The notes: generated by a model not told the origin, from the sequence alone. 64,000 nt of DNA from Thermoanaerobacter ethanolicus JW 200 (GCF_003722315.1 NZ_CP033580.1:805001-869000), one strand, 5' to 3'; shown: positions 18,358 to 28,620, numbered from the stretch's first letter. Numbers and translations: made by a program.

Positions 18358-18690
18358 ATGGATCTTGAACAAATTGTTTTTACTATCATATCTCATGCAG
18401 GGAATGCACGAAGCAATTCTTTTGAAGCATTAAAGCATGCGCGTGAGGGTAATTTTGAGGAGGCCGAAAAGTGGTTAAATAAAGCAAGTGAAGAGCTTTT
18501 AGAAGCTCATCACGTTCAAACGGATATGATACACAAAGAAGCGGCGGGAGAAAAACAGGAAGTTACACTTCTTTTAGTACATGCAGAAGACCATCTTATG
18601 AATGCAATTCTTGCAAAGGAATTGATAACGGAAATGATTGACTTGTATAAAGTTATTTATCAAACAAAGGGGGCAACTTTTAATGTTTAA
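18358..18690 (+). CDS. PTS system EIIA, cellobiose/chitobiose (Lac) family
   Basis: A 110-residue helical protein that forms trimers in this family and carries phosphate from HPr to EIIB. The active histidine is His75 in LLLVHAEDHLMNA, aligned with His78 of lactose EIIA. The N-terminal half has the usual ISHAGNARSNSFEAL. It overlaps the GH4 gene start by 8 bases, so the two are coupled in translation. Confidence 0.93.
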   Translation: MDLEQIVFTIISHAGNARSNSFEALKHAREGNFEEAEKWLNKASEELLEAHHVQTDMIHKEAAGEKQEVTLLLVHAEDHLMNAILAKELITEMIDLYKVIYQTKGATFNV

Positions 18691-19993
18691 AAAGGATTTG
18701 AAAATTGCTGTAATTGGAGGGGGTTCTAGTTATACCCCCGAACTTATCGAGGGCTTTATCAAGAGGTATAATGAACTACCAGTTAAAGACTTATATTTAG
18801 TAGATATAGAAGAAGGGAAAGAAAAACTTGAAATTGTTGGTGGCCTTGCAAAAAGGATGGTAGAAAAAGCCGGCATAGGGATAAACATTCATCTGACTCT
18901 TGACAGGCGTGAAGCCATAAAAGGTGCAGATTTTGTCGTTACTCAGTTTAGAGTAGGAGGAATAGATGCCAGAATCCGAGATGAAAAAATTCCTCTAAAG
19001 TATGATGTTATAGGTCAGGAAACAACTGGACCCGGTGGTTTTGCAAAAGCCCAGAGGACAATACCCGTTATACTGGATATATGCAGAGATATAGAAGAAC
19101 TTGCGCCGAACGCATGGCTTATTAACTTTACGAATCCTTCAGGAGTTATAACAGAAACGGTTTTAAAACATACAAATGTAAAAGCTATTGGCTTATGCAA
19201 TGTACCGATAGGCATGGTATATGGTGTTGCGCAACTTTTGAATGTTGATCCAACGAGAATTTATATAAATTTTGCTGGTTTGAATCATTTAGTATGGGGT
19301 ACTCATGTATATTTAGATGGTATAGAAAAAACTGATAAACTAATTGATACTTATGCTACTGCAAAATCTTTAACAATGAAGAATATTCCTGAATTACCTT
19401 GGGATCCTGAATTTATAAAATCACTTGGTATGTATCCTTGTCCATATCACAGATATTATTATTTGACTGACCAAATGCTTGAGGAACAAAAAAGAGAAGT
19501 TGCCACAGTAGGTACAAGAGGAGAAGTTGTTAAAAAATTAGAGCAAGAATTATTTGAATTATATAAAGATCCAAATTTAAATATAAAACCGCCGCAATTA
19601 GAAAAAAGGGGAGGAGCTCATTATTCTGATGCTGCTTGCTCCCTGATAAGTTCAATATATAATGACAAAAAAGACATACATGTGGTCAATGTGAGAAACA
19701 ATGCTACAATCGCAGATTTGCCAGATAATGTGGTGATAGAAACAAATGCAATAATAGATAGAAATGGGGCTCATCCGATAAATATTGGACATGTGCCAGC
19801 GAAAATAAGGGGTTTAATGCAAGCAGTAAAAGCCTATGAAGAACTTACTATAGAAGCAGGGGTAAAAGGGGACTATTATACAGCTTTACAGGCGTTGACA
19901 ATTCATCCATTAGTACCTTCTGCGACTGTTGCTAAAAAAATTCTTGATGATATACTTGAGCAAAATAAAGAATATCTGCCACAGTATAAATAG
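18683..19993 (+). CDS. Glycoside hydrolase family 4, 6-phospho-beta-glucosidase (ChbF/CelF-like)
   Basis: A 436-residue NAD+- and Mn2+-dependent enzyme that opens phosphorylated disaccharides by a redox elimination route. It has the NAD loop IAVIGGGSSYTPEL at the N-terminus, QTTGPGG-like QETTGPGGFA, NFTNPSGV, the metal-binding cysteine in GLCNVPIGM, and NHLVWG. In chb operons this enzyme acts on monodeacetylated chitobiose-6-phosphate; homologues also split cellobiose-6-phosphate. The start at ATG 18683 lies behind AAAGGGGGC inside the EIIA gene end. Length is normal. Confidence 0.93.
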   Translation: MFKKDLKIAVIGGGSSYTPELIEGFIKRYNELPVKDLYLVDIEEGKEKLEIVGGLAKRMVEKAGIGINIHLTLDRREAIKGADFVVTQFRVGGIDARIRDEKIPLKYDVIGQETTGPGGFAKAQRTIPVILDICRDIEELAPNAWLINFTNPSGVITETVLKHTNVKAIGLCNVPIGMVYGVAQLLNVDPTRIYINFAGLNHLVWGTHVYLDGIEKTDKLIDTYATAKSLTMKNIPELPWDPEFIKSLGMYPCPYHRYYYLTDQMLEEQKREVATVGTRGEVVKKLEQELFELYKDPNLNIKPPQLEKRGGAHYSDAACSLISSIYNDKKDIHVVNVRNNATIADLPDNVVIETNAIIDRNGAHPINIGHVPAKIRGLMQAVKAYEELTIEAGVKGDYYTALQALTIHPLVPSATVAKKILDDILEQNKEYLPQYK

Positions 19994-20090
19994 AAATATT
20001 GCTGATTTTACAAAATAATTTTTTCCGTTAAATTACTTTTTCCTTTTTAAATAATATTTTGGATTATCTTGCGCAAGGAGGAAAATAATT

Positions 20091-21485
20091 ATGGCTAAAG
20101 AATATAAATTTCCTGAAGGATTCTGGTGGGGGTCTGCAACGTCAGCAGTACAAATAGAGGGAGCTGCATATGAAGATGGAAAGGGAATGAATGTATGGGA
20201 TTATTGGTATAAAAAAGAGCCAAATCGCTTTTTCGATAGAGTAGGTCCAGATTTGACATCTGATTTTTACCACAGATACAAAGACGATATAAAACTGATG
20301 AAAGAACTTGGACATAACTCTTTTAGATTTTCTATTTCATGGTCGCGATTGATACCTGGTGGTGTTGGTGAAGTCAATAAAAAAGCCGTAGAGTTTTATA
20401 ACAATGTCATTGATGAGCTTATAAAAAATGATATAGCACCGTTTGTTACGCTATTTCACTTTGACATGCCTATAGAAATGCAAAATATAGGAGGTTTTGA
20501 AAATAGACAAGTAGTAGAATATTTTGCTGAATATGCTAAAACATGTTTTGAGTTGTTTGGAGATAGAGTCAAAAGGTGGATTACATTTAATGAACCAATA
20601 GTTCCTGTATTAGGTGGGTATTTGTATAATTTCCATTATCCAGATATAGTAGACTTCAAAAGAGCGTTACAATTTGCATATGGCACAGTATTGGCAAGTG
20701 CGAGGGCAATAGAGGAATTTAAAAAGTTACAAATAGAAGGAGCTAAAATAGGTATTGTTTTAAACTTAAGCCCTGTATATCCTAGGAGCAGCCATCCAGC
20801 GGATTTAAAAGCCGCAGAGATTGCAGATTTATTCCATAATAGAAGTTTTTTAGATCCATCTGTCAAAGGAGAATATCCTAAAGAACTTATTGAACTTTTA
20901 AAATCATACAATCATCTGCCAGAGTATTTGGATAACGACTTAGAATTAATTAAAAATAACACTGTGGAATATTTAGGAGTAAATTATTATCAACCAATTA
21001 GAGTTAAAGCTAGGGAAAATATGCCAAATCCATATGGAGTATTTACACCTAATTGGTTTTATGATGAGTATATTATGCCAGGAAGAAGAATGAATCCTTA
21101 TAGAGGATGGGAGATATATGAAAGAGGAATATATGACATAATGATAAATTTAAGAGATAATTATAGCAATATAGAGTCTTTTATTTCGGAAAATGGAATG
21201 GGAGTTGAAGGAGAAGAGCGTTTTACAAAAGATGGAATTATCCAAGATGATTACAGGATAGAGTTTATAAAAGAACATCTAAAGTGGCTCCATAAAGCAA
21301 TTGAAGAAGGATGTAATGTTAAAGGATATCATTTATGGACTTTTATGGACAATTGGTCTTTCTTAAATGCTTATAAAAACCGTTACGGTCTTGTATCTGT
21401 CGATCTAAAAACACAAAAAAGAACTATAAAGAAAAGTGGATATTGGTATAAAGAATTGTCCGAAAACAATGGATTTGTTGATTAA
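20091..21485 (+). CDS. Glycoside hydrolase family 1, probable 6-phospho-beta-glucosidase
   Basis: A 464-residue retaining glycosidase with FPEGFWWGSATSAVQIEG at the start, the acid/base in TFNEP (about residue 167) and the nucleophile in ISENGMG (about residue 366). Where the second GH1 enzyme of this window (47654-48994) has Glu in MDNFEW, this one has Ser (MDNWSF, about residue 423), a change typical of 6-phospho-glycosidases. Its place at the end of the PTS operon agrees. The typical Lys of the phosphate loop is not obvious (YKNRYG), so the preference for a phosphorylated substrate is inferred. Confidence 0.88.
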   Translation: MAKEYKFPEGFWWGSATSAVQIEGAAYEDGKGMNVWDYWYKKEPNRFFDRVGPDLTSDFYHRYKDDIKLMKELGHNSFRFSISWSRLIPGGVGEVNKKAVEFYNNVIDELIKNDIAPFVTLFHFDMPIEMQNIGGFENRQVVEYFAEYAKTCFELFGDRVKRWITFNEPIVPVLGGYLYNFHYPDIVDFKRALQFAYGTVLASARAIEEFKKLQIEGAKIGIVLNLSPVYPRSSHPADLKAAEIADLFHNRSFLDPSVKGEYPKELIELLKSYNHLPEYLDNDLELIKNNTVEYLGVNYYQPIRVKARENMPNPYGVFTPNWFYDEYIMPGRRMNPYRGWEIYERGIYDIMINLRDNYSNIESFISENGMGVEGEERFTKDGIIQDDYRIEFIKEHLKWLHKAIEEGCNVKGYHLWTFMDNWSFLNAYKNRYGLVSVDLKTQKRTIKKSGYWYKELSENNGFVD

Positions 21486-21487
21486 TT

Positions 21488-21516
21488 ATAACCGGCTTTT
21501 CGCCGGTTATTTTTTT
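21488..21516 (+). terminator. Rho-independent terminator of the sigma-54-controlled PTS operon
   Basis: ATAACCGGC (21488-21496) and GCCGGTTAT (21502-21510) with a TTTTC loop, then six Ts. Confidence 0.92.
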
Positions 21517-21524
21517 ATCTTCAA

Positions 21525-21595
21525 TTTTGTCAAAGAAAACGAATGACAAAACTGATTTTCTTTGAATTGCATAAATGCATATAGGGGTTTACAAT
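21525..21595 (+). promoter_or_regulatory. mtl operon promoter and candidate MtlR site
   Basis: TTTTGTCA (21525-21532) and TGACAAAA (21544-21551) are perfect inverted 8-mers. They lie just upstream of a plausible SigA promoter, TTGCAT (21567-21572), 17 bases, TACAAT (21590-21595). The repeat sits at about -77 to -51, the place for an activator such as MtlR. Confidence 0.55.
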
Positions 21596-21633
21596 AATTA
21601 TAGAAGAATAAATGCAAGAAGGAGGTAAAATTT

Positions 21634-23070
21634 ATGCAAAACACTAATGCTTTCATAACTGGCGGCGGAAGTGTAAAAGCGAAGTTGCAAAGGCTTGGTG
21701 GCTTCTTGGCTGGCATGGTAATACCTAACATTGGTGCTTTCATAGCATGGGGACTTATTACTGCTTTCTTTATTCCAACAGGGTGGATTCCAAATGAACA
21801 TTTGGCTAAACTTGTTGGACCTATGATAACGTATCTTTTACCAATTTTAATTGGCTATACTGGTGGTAGGCTTGTATACGATATAAGAGGTGGAGTAGTT
21901 GGTGCTATTGCAACAGCAGGTATTATAATCGGTTCATCTATACCGATGTTTCTTGGTGCCATGCTGATGGGTCCTTTGGGAGGCTATGTCATTAAAAAAT
22001 TTGACGAGATTGTAGAGGGAAAAATCCCAGCAGGTTTTGAAATGCTTGTCAACAATTTCTCAGCAGGCATTTTAGGTGGTTTATTAGCAATTTTAGCATT
22101 TCTTTTCATTGAACCAGTGGTAAATGGAATTTCAGTAGGATTAGGTGCAGCAGCTCAATGGGTTACAAACAAAGGCTTATTACCTTTAATAGCAATTTTT
22201 ATAGAACCAGGGAAGATATTGTTTTTAAATAACGCTATTAACCATGGTATATTAGCTCCTCTTGGAGTAGCACAAGTTAAAGAACTTGGAAAGTCAATAT
22301 TCTTCTTGCTAGAGACAGATCCAGGTCCAGGTTTGGGGGTTTTACTGGCATATTGGTTCTTTGGAAAAGGCGATGCAAAACAATCAGCTCCAGGTGCTAT
22401 CATAATACACTTCTTTGGCGGAATACATGAAATATATTTCCCCTATGTTTTAATGAATCCATCACTACTCTTGGCAGTTATAGGCGGTGGAATGGCTGCA
22501 GATGCGACATTTGTTTTGACAAAAGCGGGCTTGGTAGCTACACCTTCACCTGGTAGTATATTTGCAGAAATAGCTATGGCACCAAAAGGCGGATTACTTC
22601 CTGTACTTGCAGGTATTACAGTTGGAGCAGTTGTATCTTTCCTTATAGCATCAGTGATTGTTAAGAGAGCTAGTGAAGAGAGTATGTCTGCCGAAAGTAT
22701 GACATTTGCACGTTCAGTAGTCAGTGGACTTAAAGCGCAAAGCAAAGGACAAAAAGTTGAAGAAATAAAGCCAAATGTACAAAAAATAGAAAGTATGCCT
22801 AAAATGATTGTTTTTGCTTGCGATGCTGGTATGGGTTCGTCAGCGATGGGAGAAACTATTTTAAAGAAAAAATTAAAAGAAGCAGGATTGGATATTGTAG
22901 TTAAGCATTCTGCTGTAAATCAAATACCAAAAGAGGCCGATGTTGTATTTACACAGGAAAACCTTGCAGAAAGAGCTTCTCAAGTTGTGCCAAATGCTAA
23001 AATTGTAACGGTCAAAAACTTTTTAGACAATACAGTCTATGATGAATTTGTAAAGAACCTTAAAAAATAA
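21634..23070 (+). CDS. mtlA: PTS system mannitol-specific EIICB component
   Basis: A 478-residue protein: the mannitol permease EIIC (about 1-350, many membrane segments, with the conserved [13 protein letters not shown] and [13 protein letters not shown]) joined to a cytoplasmic EIIB domain with the phosphocysteine near residue 396 in [13 protein letters not shown]. It takes up mannitol and delivers mannitol-1-phosphate. The EIIA is a separate protein (mtlF), as in most Firmicutes. GAAGGAGG precedes the ATG. It is first in mtlA-mtlR-mtlF-mtlD. Confidence 0.96.
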   Translation: MQNTNAFITGGGSVKAKLQRLGGFLAGMVIPNIGAFIAWGLITAFFIPTGWIPNEHLAKLVGPMITYLLPILIGYTGGRLVYDIRGGVVGAIATAGIIIGSSIPMFLGAMLMGPLGGYVIKKFDEIVEGKIPAGFEMLVNNFSAGILGGLLAILAFLFIEPVVNGISVGLGAAAQWVTNKGLLPLIAIFIEPGKILFLNNAINHGILAPLGVAQVKELGKSIFFLLETDPGPGLGVLLAYWFFGKGDAKQSAPGAIIIHFFGGIHEIYFPYVLMNPSLLLAVIGGGMAADATFVLTKAGLVATPSPGSIFAEIAMAPKGGLLPVLAGITVGAVVSFLIASVIVKRASEESMSAESMTFARSVVSGLKAQSKGQKVEEIKPNVQKIESMPKMIVFACDAGMGSSAMGETILKKKLKEAGLDIVVKHSAVNQIPKEADVVFTQENLAERASQVVPNAKIVTVKNFLDNTVYDEFVKNLKK

Positions 23071-23081
23071 AATAAAAATTT

Positions 23082-25136
23082 ATGGTGAAGGGTATGGAAG
23101 ATCTAACTGTAAGACAAAAATTTATATTAAAAACTTTGATAGAGAAAGGTCCTTCTAATATAGAGGACCTTTCCAAGCTTATGGATGTAAGTGGAAGAAC
23201 TATTATGAGAGAAATAGCCTCTATAAACAATAATTTAAAAAAATATAAAGCTGTTATTATAGAGGACAATGGACAAATCATATTAAAAGGAGAGGAAGAA
23301 GCGTTAGATAAAATCCATGCTTCTTTAGGCGCCATTCCTCTCCAATGGCTTTTAACTCCAGAGCAAAGACAAATATTGATGACAATACAATTGTTACTTT
23401 CAGAGGAACCCATAAAAGCTGCTTATTTTAGTTATCAATTTAATGTTGTAGAAGGAACTATAAGTCTCTATCTAGACAAAATAGAGGAATGGCTGAAAAT
23501 GAGAAACTTATCTCTTATCAGAAGAAGAGGTTATGGGATTAAAGTAGAAGGAAGTGAATTAGATAAAAGAAATGCAATTGTGGAGCTGTTTTATAACTAT
23601 AAACCCATAGAAGAACTTTTAGCTTTTGTCTATAATGATGAAAAAGACAAATATGTATACACATTTTTTAGTACAATTTTTGACAATGAGTTAGTTCAAT
23701 TAGTGAAAAGAATTGCACAACAAATTAAGAATGTTATACATGATAACTTATCCGACTTAAATTACTTTGGGATGTTTGTACATTTACTTGTTTCTATTTA
23801 CAGAACAAAAATAGACAAGCCAATACAGCTTAACGATGAATTTGTAAAAGACATTTTACTTTCTAATGAATTTATTTTCATGAAAGATGTAGAGAAAATA
23901 TTGAAAGAAAATGAAGTATATTTGCCAGATACTGAATTGGCATATTTGGCTCTTCATTTAAGTCCCAAAAAATACGTCTATAAACAAAATAGATTTGAAG
24001 AACTTGGTATTTCCTTACAAGATTTATCAAAAGAGGTTGTGGAAGAAGTTTCTCGGCTTTTAAATATAAAGATAAATTATGACGAACAACTTATTGTAGG
24101 GCTGTCACAGCACTTTGAACCTGCTCTTTATAGATTGACAATGGGACTTCAGACTACCAATCCATTAGTAGAAGAAATTAAAAATTATTATGGTGATTTG
24201 TTTAAAGCAGTAAATAAAGCTTGCAAGTTAATTTTTTCTAAATATAATCTCATGATACCGGCAGAAGAGATTGGATATATCACAATGCATATTGGAGCTG
24301 CAATTGAAAGACAGCAAGCTTTATCAAAAAAATTAAGAGTTTTTATTATATGTCCAAATGGGATTGGCACGGCGAGAATATTATCAGCTAAATTAAAAAC
24401 TCTTTTTAGAGAAGTTGATGCTATTGACATTGGGGCAATATGGGAGTATAAGAAAAAAGGTGATAACTATGATCTAATAATTTCTACAGTAAAGCTTGAA
24501 GAATTAAAAGATAATGTAATTGTGGTATCGCCTTTTTTGCCAGAAGAAGATATTAAAAAGGTAGAAGAGTTTATAGAGAAATATGTAGTCAAGAAAGAAA
24601 GAGAATTGACAGGGAATTTGCCGACGGTGGAGAGAAGACGAAATTTTGAAATAGCAGATGAAATACTTCGAAATTTGCAATTAAAATACGTGGAAACAAA
24701 AACTATTGCAGATTTAATAAAATTCATAGCAAAGGATTTATATGATTTAATGCTTACTGAAGATGCAAAAGAAATAGAAGAGCTAATCTTTAAAAGGGAA
24801 GCCATGGGCAATGTTGTCATACCAACCACCCACATTGCTTTAATTCATACAAGAAGTGACAAAATGGTAATGCCTTTTGTCGGTGTGTATAAACTAAAAA
24901 CTCCATTAAAGATGAAAAGTGCTGGTTTTTCTTATGAAGAAGTAGATACTTTTCTTGTGATGTTAGCAAGGAAAACAGAAAGCAGTGAAATATTAGAGAT
25001 GTTAGGTAAAATAAGTATTTCGCTTATAGAGGATAAAGCCTTTAATGAAATATTGAGGCTTGGCGATATCAAAGATATTAGAAATAGCTTAGTTACAATA
25101 CTAAATGATACACAGGAGGCTTTGGAGGATGAATAA
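23082..25136 (+). CDS. mtlR: Mannitol operon transcriptional activator MtlR
   Basis: A 684-residue PRD regulator: N-terminal HTH (about 5-60, DLSKLMDVSGRTIMREI), two PRD domains (about 180-400), an EIIB-Gat-like domain (about 415-500, ICPNGIGTARIL) and a C-terminal EIIA-Mtl-like domain (PTTHIALIHTRSD). Phosphorylation at these sites couples mannitol operon expression to PTS state. Two starts are possible, ATG 23082 and ATG 23094; neither has a good ribosome site, and the first is given. It overlaps mtlF. Unlike the LevR-type regulator it has no AAA+ domain, so it works with SigA promoters. Confidence 0.94.
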   Translation: MVKGMEDLTVRQKFILKTLIEKGPSNIEDLSKLMDVSGRTIMREIASINNNLKKYKAVIIEDNGQIILKGEEEALDKIHASLGAIPLQWLLTPEQRQILMTIQLLLSEEPIKAAYFSYQFNVVEGTISLYLDKIEEWLKMRNLSLIRRRGYGIKVEGSELDKRNAIVELFYNYKPIEELLAFVYNDEKDKYVYTFFSTIFDNELVQLVKRIAQQIKNVIHDNLSDLNYFGMFVHLLVSIYRTKIDKPIQLNDEFVKDILLSNEFIFMKDVEKILKENEVYLPDTELAYLALHLSPKKYVYKQNRFEELGISLQDLSKEVVEEVSRLLNIKINYDEQLIVGLSQHFEPALYRLTMGLQTTNPLVEEIKNYYGDLFKAVNKACKLIFSKYNLMIPAEEIGYITMHIGAAIERQQALSKKLRVFIICPNGIGTARILSAKLKTLFREVDAIDIGAIWEYKKKGDNYDLIISTVKLEELKDNVIVVSPFLPEEDIKKVEEFIEKYVVKKERELTGNLPTVERRRNFEIADEILRNLQLKYVETKTIADLIKFIAKDLYDLMLTEDAKEIEELIFKREAMGNVVIPTTHIALIHTRSDKMVMPFVGVYKLKTPLKMKSAGFSYEEVDTFLVMLARKTESSEILEMLGKISISLIEDKAFNEILRLGDIKDIRNSLVTILNDTQEALEDE

Positions 25137-25569
25137 AGAAATACTAAACGAAAATAATATTGTATTAGATGTGCCATCAGAGTCTAAAATACAAGCTATT
25201 GAAAGAGTAGGGAATTTGCTTTTTAAAAATGGCTATGTTGAAAAAGAATATATAGAAGGTATGAAGAAAAGAGAAGAAGATGTAACGACTTATATAGGTA
25301 ATGGTATTGCTATTCCTCACGGAGTTTCTGAGTATGTAAAATATATAAAAAAATCTGGAATAGTTATAGCGCAATATCCTAAAGGAGTAGATTTTGGAGA
25401 TGGAAATATTGCCTATATTGTCATAGGAATTGCAGGTAAGGGAGATGAACATTTAGAGATATTATCAAAAATAGCGCTTACCTGCCAGTATGAAGAAAAT
25501 GTCGAGAAATTGAAGAAGGCAAGGGCAAAACAGGAAATAATAGAAATACTTCAAAAAGGTGATGAATAA
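25129..25569 (+). CDS. mtlF: PTS system mannitol-specific EIIA component
   Basis: A 146-residue soluble phosphocarrier with the active His64 in [13 protein letters not shown]. It moves phosphate from HPr to the EIIB part of MtlA. The ATG at 25129 lies within the last codons of mtlR behind GGAGGCTTTGGAGG, so translation is coupled. Length agrees with stand-alone EIIA-Mtl proteins. Confidence 0.95.
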   Translation: MNKEILNENNIVLDVPSESKIQAIERVGNLLFKNGYVEKEYIEGMKKREEDVTTYIGNGIAIPHGVSEYVKYIKKSGIVIAQYPKGVDFGDGNIAYIVIGIAGKGDEHLEILSKIALTCQYEENVEKLKKARAKQEIIEILQKGDE

Positions 25570-25570
25570 C

Positions 25571-26737
25571 ATGTTAAAAGCGGTTCATTTTGGAGCAGGG
25601 AATATAGGCAGAGGATTTATAGGATATTTGTTGTATAAGTCTGGATATGAAATAACTTTTGTTGATATATCAAAAGAATTAGTAGAAAGCATAAATAATT
25701 ATAAAAGATATAATGTGATTATTTTAAAAGATAATGTGGAAAAGGAAGAAGTAAAAAACATAAAAGCTATTCATATCGAAGATGAAGAAAATCTATCCAA
25801 GGCTATTGTAGATGCAGATATAATTACGACTTCAGTAGGAGCTAATAATCTTAAGAGCATAGGGGAAAAATTAAGAAATTATTTAAAGATAAGAAAAGCT
25901 AACATTGATAAACCTTTGAATATAATGGCATGCGAAAATGCACTGTTTGCAACAAATATACTAAAAAATAGTATATTGGAAAAAGAGGATAAAGATTTTA
26001 TTGAGTACGTAAATCAAAAAATTGGTTTTCCTAATACGGCTGTGGACAGGATAGTACCGAATGTAGATATAAAGAAAGAACTGCCAATAGATGTAGCAGT
26101 TGAAGATTTTTATGAATGGGATATTGACAAAAAAGCAATTATTGGGGATTTAAATATCAAAGGGGTGGAACTTGTCGCTGACCTTGAACCTTATATAGAG
26201 AGAAAATTATTTTTATTAAATGGAGCCCATGCTACCACTGCATATTTAGGATATTTAAAAGGGTATAAATATATACATGAAGCGATTGAAGATGGTTTTA
26301 TAAGAAATATAGTCTATAAAATGCAAGAGGAAGCTTCTAGCGCGCTTTCTAAGAAACATAATATAAAAATTGATAATTTAAGAGAATATTCAAATAAAGT
26401 AATAAAAAGGTTCAAAAACTCCTATTTAAAAGACGAAGTTGTAAGAGTGGGAAGAGAGCCTACAAGGAAATTGTCTGGAAATGACCGGTTAATGATGCCT
26501 GCCAAACTTTGTTATGAAATTGGAATTACGCCTGAATTTATACTATATGGTATAGCTGCAGGGTTTTTGTTTGATTATAAGGAAGACCCTCAAGCTTGTA
26601 AAATTCAAGATGACATTAAAAATTTTGGCTTAGAAAAAACAATAAGCAAAATTACAGGTTTAGAAGAAAATAGTGATTTATTACATGAAATTGTAAAGAA
26701 GTATAAAGAATTAAAAGAAACTTTTAGGAAAAGATGA
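25571..26737 (+). CDS. mtlD: Mannitol-1-phosphate 5-dehydrogenase
   Basis: This 388-residue polyol dehydrogenase oxidises mannitol-1-phosphate to fructose-6-phosphate with NAD+. It begins [19 protein letters not shown], the family's Rossmann signature. Catalytic-region residues include the [12 protein letters not shown] block near residue 215. The frame extends to a GTG at 25559 and an ATG at 25562, but AGGTGAT ahead of ATG 25571 and the family's usual start favour the latter. It closes the mannitol operon, and its stop lies in the first arm of the terminator. Confidence 0.95.
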   Translation: MLKAVHFGAGNIGRGFIGYLLYKSGYEITFVDISKELVESINNYKRYNVIILKDNVEKEEVKNIKAIHIEDEENLSKAIVDADIITTSVGANNLKSIGEKLRNYLKIRKANIDKPLNIMACENALFATNILKNSILEKEDKDFIEYVNQKIGFPNTAVDRIVPNVDIKKELPIDVAVEDFYEWDIDKKAIIGDLNIKGVELVADLEPYIERKLFLLNGAHATTAYLGYLKGYKYIHEAIEDGFIRNIVYKMQEEASSALSKKHNIKIDNLREYSNKVIKRFKNSYLKDEVVRVGREPTRKLSGNDRLMMPAKLCYEIGITPEFILYGIAAGFLFDYKEDPQACKIQDDIKNFGLEKTISKITGLEENSDLLHEIVKKYKELKETFRKR

Positions 26738-26766
26738 TATAGATTGGATTCTATATCGTCTTTTTC
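26729..26766 (+). terminator. Rho-independent terminator of the mtl operon
   Basis: A long arm around AAAAGATGATATAGA pairs with TCTATATCGTCTTTTT, with one G-U pair and a T-run included. It overlaps the mtlD stop. Confidence 0.85.
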
Positions 26767-26777
26767 ACTTTTTTCTT

Positions 26778-26787
26778 TTGTAATGAA
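26778..26787 (+). repeat. Left target-site duplication of the IS4 element
   Basis: TTGTAATGAA, identical to 28434-28443 on the other side of the element. Confidence 0.9.
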
Positions 26788-28433
26788 TAGACTTGTGCAA
26801 AATTCAGAAGCCTTAATTTAAGCCATTCTACAGACATACTTTTTTCCTATCACTCTTGAATTTTTTATCTTTTATGTAGGATTTCCCCTCCCATTTGTCG
26901 AATTATTATATATACACTATAAAAAATTTTTTAAGAAGGAGGAAATCCTACATGTACCAGCTTCAATTGCTTTTAAATATACCTGAACTCTTTACCTCTC
27001 AGTCTAAAATTGATTTCTATTCTTCTATGTTTGAAAATCTTGACCTGTCTTCAATACCTGAATTCCCTTCCTCTAGTCCTGGCCGTAAGGGTTATTCTCA
27101 CCATGCACTTTTTAGAGCTTTTATTGTCATGAAAGCTGAAAGATTCGGCACAATTTCTGACCTTTTAGATTATCTCCGCAATAATCTTATCATTGCTCAT
27201 CTTTGTGGCTTCGACATTTCTAAACCTCTTCCTTCTTATTGGACTTTTCGCCGTTTTATTAATGACTTCTCTCATGATTATTTGACCTCTATTTTTCAAA
27301 ATCAGGTCAATATCCTCAAAAATATGGGTATTATCTCCGGTGAGTTTATTTCCATGGATTCTACCCCTATTAAAGCTAACACTAAGTTAAATAACCCTAA
27401 GTCTTTTTCTAAAAATAAATTCTCTAAAGATAATCAGCCTAAGTCAGATAAGGATTGTAAATTAGGCGTTTATTCTGCTTCTAACGATTCTTCTAATAAA
27501 CGCTATAAGTTTTATTGGGGCTATAAAAATCACATTATTGTTGATGCTATCTCTGGTTTACCCATCGCTGAAACTACTACCCCCGCTGATGCCCCTGATT
27601 TTGAAGCCGCTTTATCTTTGCTTGAGAAGACTAATAAGTGGTTTAACCTTAAGTATGTTAATTTTATTGCTGATAAAGGCTATGATGTTAAGAAACTTTA
27701 TAATTATGTTAGAAATATTCTCCACGGTCATTGCTTTATTCCTCTTAACAAGCGTAATTCTAAAAATCCCCCTCTGACTGATGATGGTTATATGGTCTGT
27801 GAAGCGGGTATTAAAATGCTTAAAGATGGCAAGCAATATTTTGATGGTTTTATTAAGCAAAAATTTGTTTGCAAGTTCTGTAATTCTAAGGATGATTCTG
27901 CCTGCCCTATAAATCATCCTAAATATTTTAATGGCAAAAAGCATAGAGGCTGTACTAAGTATGCTATTATATCTTCTGATTATAGGTCCTCTATTAATAG
28001 AGACTCCCTATATTTTAAGGCCGTCTACAAATTGAGAATTGAATCAGAAAGATATAATTCCCGCTTTAAAGCTCTGGATTTTGAAAAGGCTTATGTTAGA
28101 AATATTAATTCTGTGAGCAACCTTAATACTTTTGGCCATATTACTTTGCTTACTGTCGCTATTGTAGCTATTAAATTGGGCAAATATGATGAGTTTAGAT
28201 CTCTTGTTGCTTTGATGCAATCGGCCTAATTTTTATTGAATCTATTTCATGCCATTTTTTAACATTTGACTTCTACAGGATATTTATGCCCTTTTTTAGC
28301 TCCTCTTTTTGTCTTTTCTTTTCCCTTACCACTTCCTTTATGTTTGATTGTCAGTGTTGATTACTATATATTGTATGTAATACATATTTTGGTTTTTGAT
28401 TATGATTATTTTAATTAATTTTGCACATCCCTA
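26788..28433 (+). mobile_element. Complete IS4-family insertion sequence, 1646 bp
   Basis: The ends are imperfect inverted repeats: TAGACTTGTGCAAAATT at 26788-26804 and, read inward from the right end, TAGGGATGTGCAAAATT at 28433-28417, identical over the inner 11 bases. The direct repeat TTGTAATGAA flanks both ends (26778-26787 and 28434-28443), a 10-bp target duplication, which fits IS4-type elements. A single intact transposase gene fills the element. It lies between the mtl terminator and the Pho-box promoter, so it breaks no gene. Confidence 0.93.
26952..28229 (+). CDS. IS4-family DDE transposase
   Basis: A 425-residue transposase. The DDE residues are visible in ISMDSTPIKAN (near 140), FIADKGYD (near 238) and ESERYNSRF. 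The IS4 signature Y-(2)-R-(3)-E-(6)-K is present exactly in YKLRIESERYNSRFK near residue 373. The start is the ATG at 26952 behind AAGGAGGA; the frame opens earlier at a TTG without a ribosome site. No frameshift or stop is seen, so the enzyme is probably active. Codon use (many TCT, CCT, CTT) is visibly different from the neighbouring genes, as expected for a mobile gene. Confidence 0.92.
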   Translation: MYQLQLLLNIPELFTSQSKIDFYSSMFENLDLSSIPEFPSSSPGRKGYSHHALFRAFIVMKAERFGTISDLLDYLRNNLIIAHLCGFDISKPLPSYWTFRRFINDFSHDYLTSIFQNQVNILKNMGIISGEFISMDSTPIKANTKLNNPKSFSKNKFSKDNQPKSDKDCKLGVYSASNDSSNKRYKFYWGYKNHIIVDAISGLPIAETTTPADAPDFEAALSLLEKTNKWFNLKYVNFIADKGYDVKKLYNYVRNILHGHCFIPLNKRNSKNPPLTDDGYMVCEAGIKMLKDGKQYFDGFIKQKFVCKFCNSKDDSACPINHPKYFNGKKHRGCTKYAIISSDYRSSINRDSLYFKAVYKLRIESERYNSRFKALDFEKAYVRNINSVSNLNTFGHITLLTVAIVAIKLGKYDEFRSLVALMQSA

Positions 28434-28443
28434 TTGTAATGAA
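28434..28443 (+). repeat. Right target-site duplication of the IS4 element
   Basis: TTGTAATGAA, identical to 26778-26787. Confidence 0.9.
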
Positions 28444-28566
28444 AGCTATCGTTATAAATTTAAAAATGTTTACAATACTAAGTAAACGTATAAAATAAAG
28501 AGCAAATGGGAGTAAAATTGGGAATAAACATGTGATATTGCCCTAAATCGCTGTTGAAGGTCAAAA

Positions 28567-28595
28567 AAGTCTTTTATATAATTATATTAAGACTT
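28567..28595 (+). other. Hairpin of unknown role upstream of the Pho box
   Basis: AAGTCTT (28567-28573) and AAGACTT (28589-28595) enclose an AT-rich, partly pairing middle. The 28444-28620 stretch holds nothing else I can assign. Confidence 0.4.
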
Positions 28596-28620
28596 GTCTG
28601 ACATCTGATGTATGATGTAC

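Noticed and set aside
27538-27944. Extra frames inside the IS4 element as a second IS protein
   Set aside because: They overlap the DDE transposase core in other frames and show no transposition-related motif.
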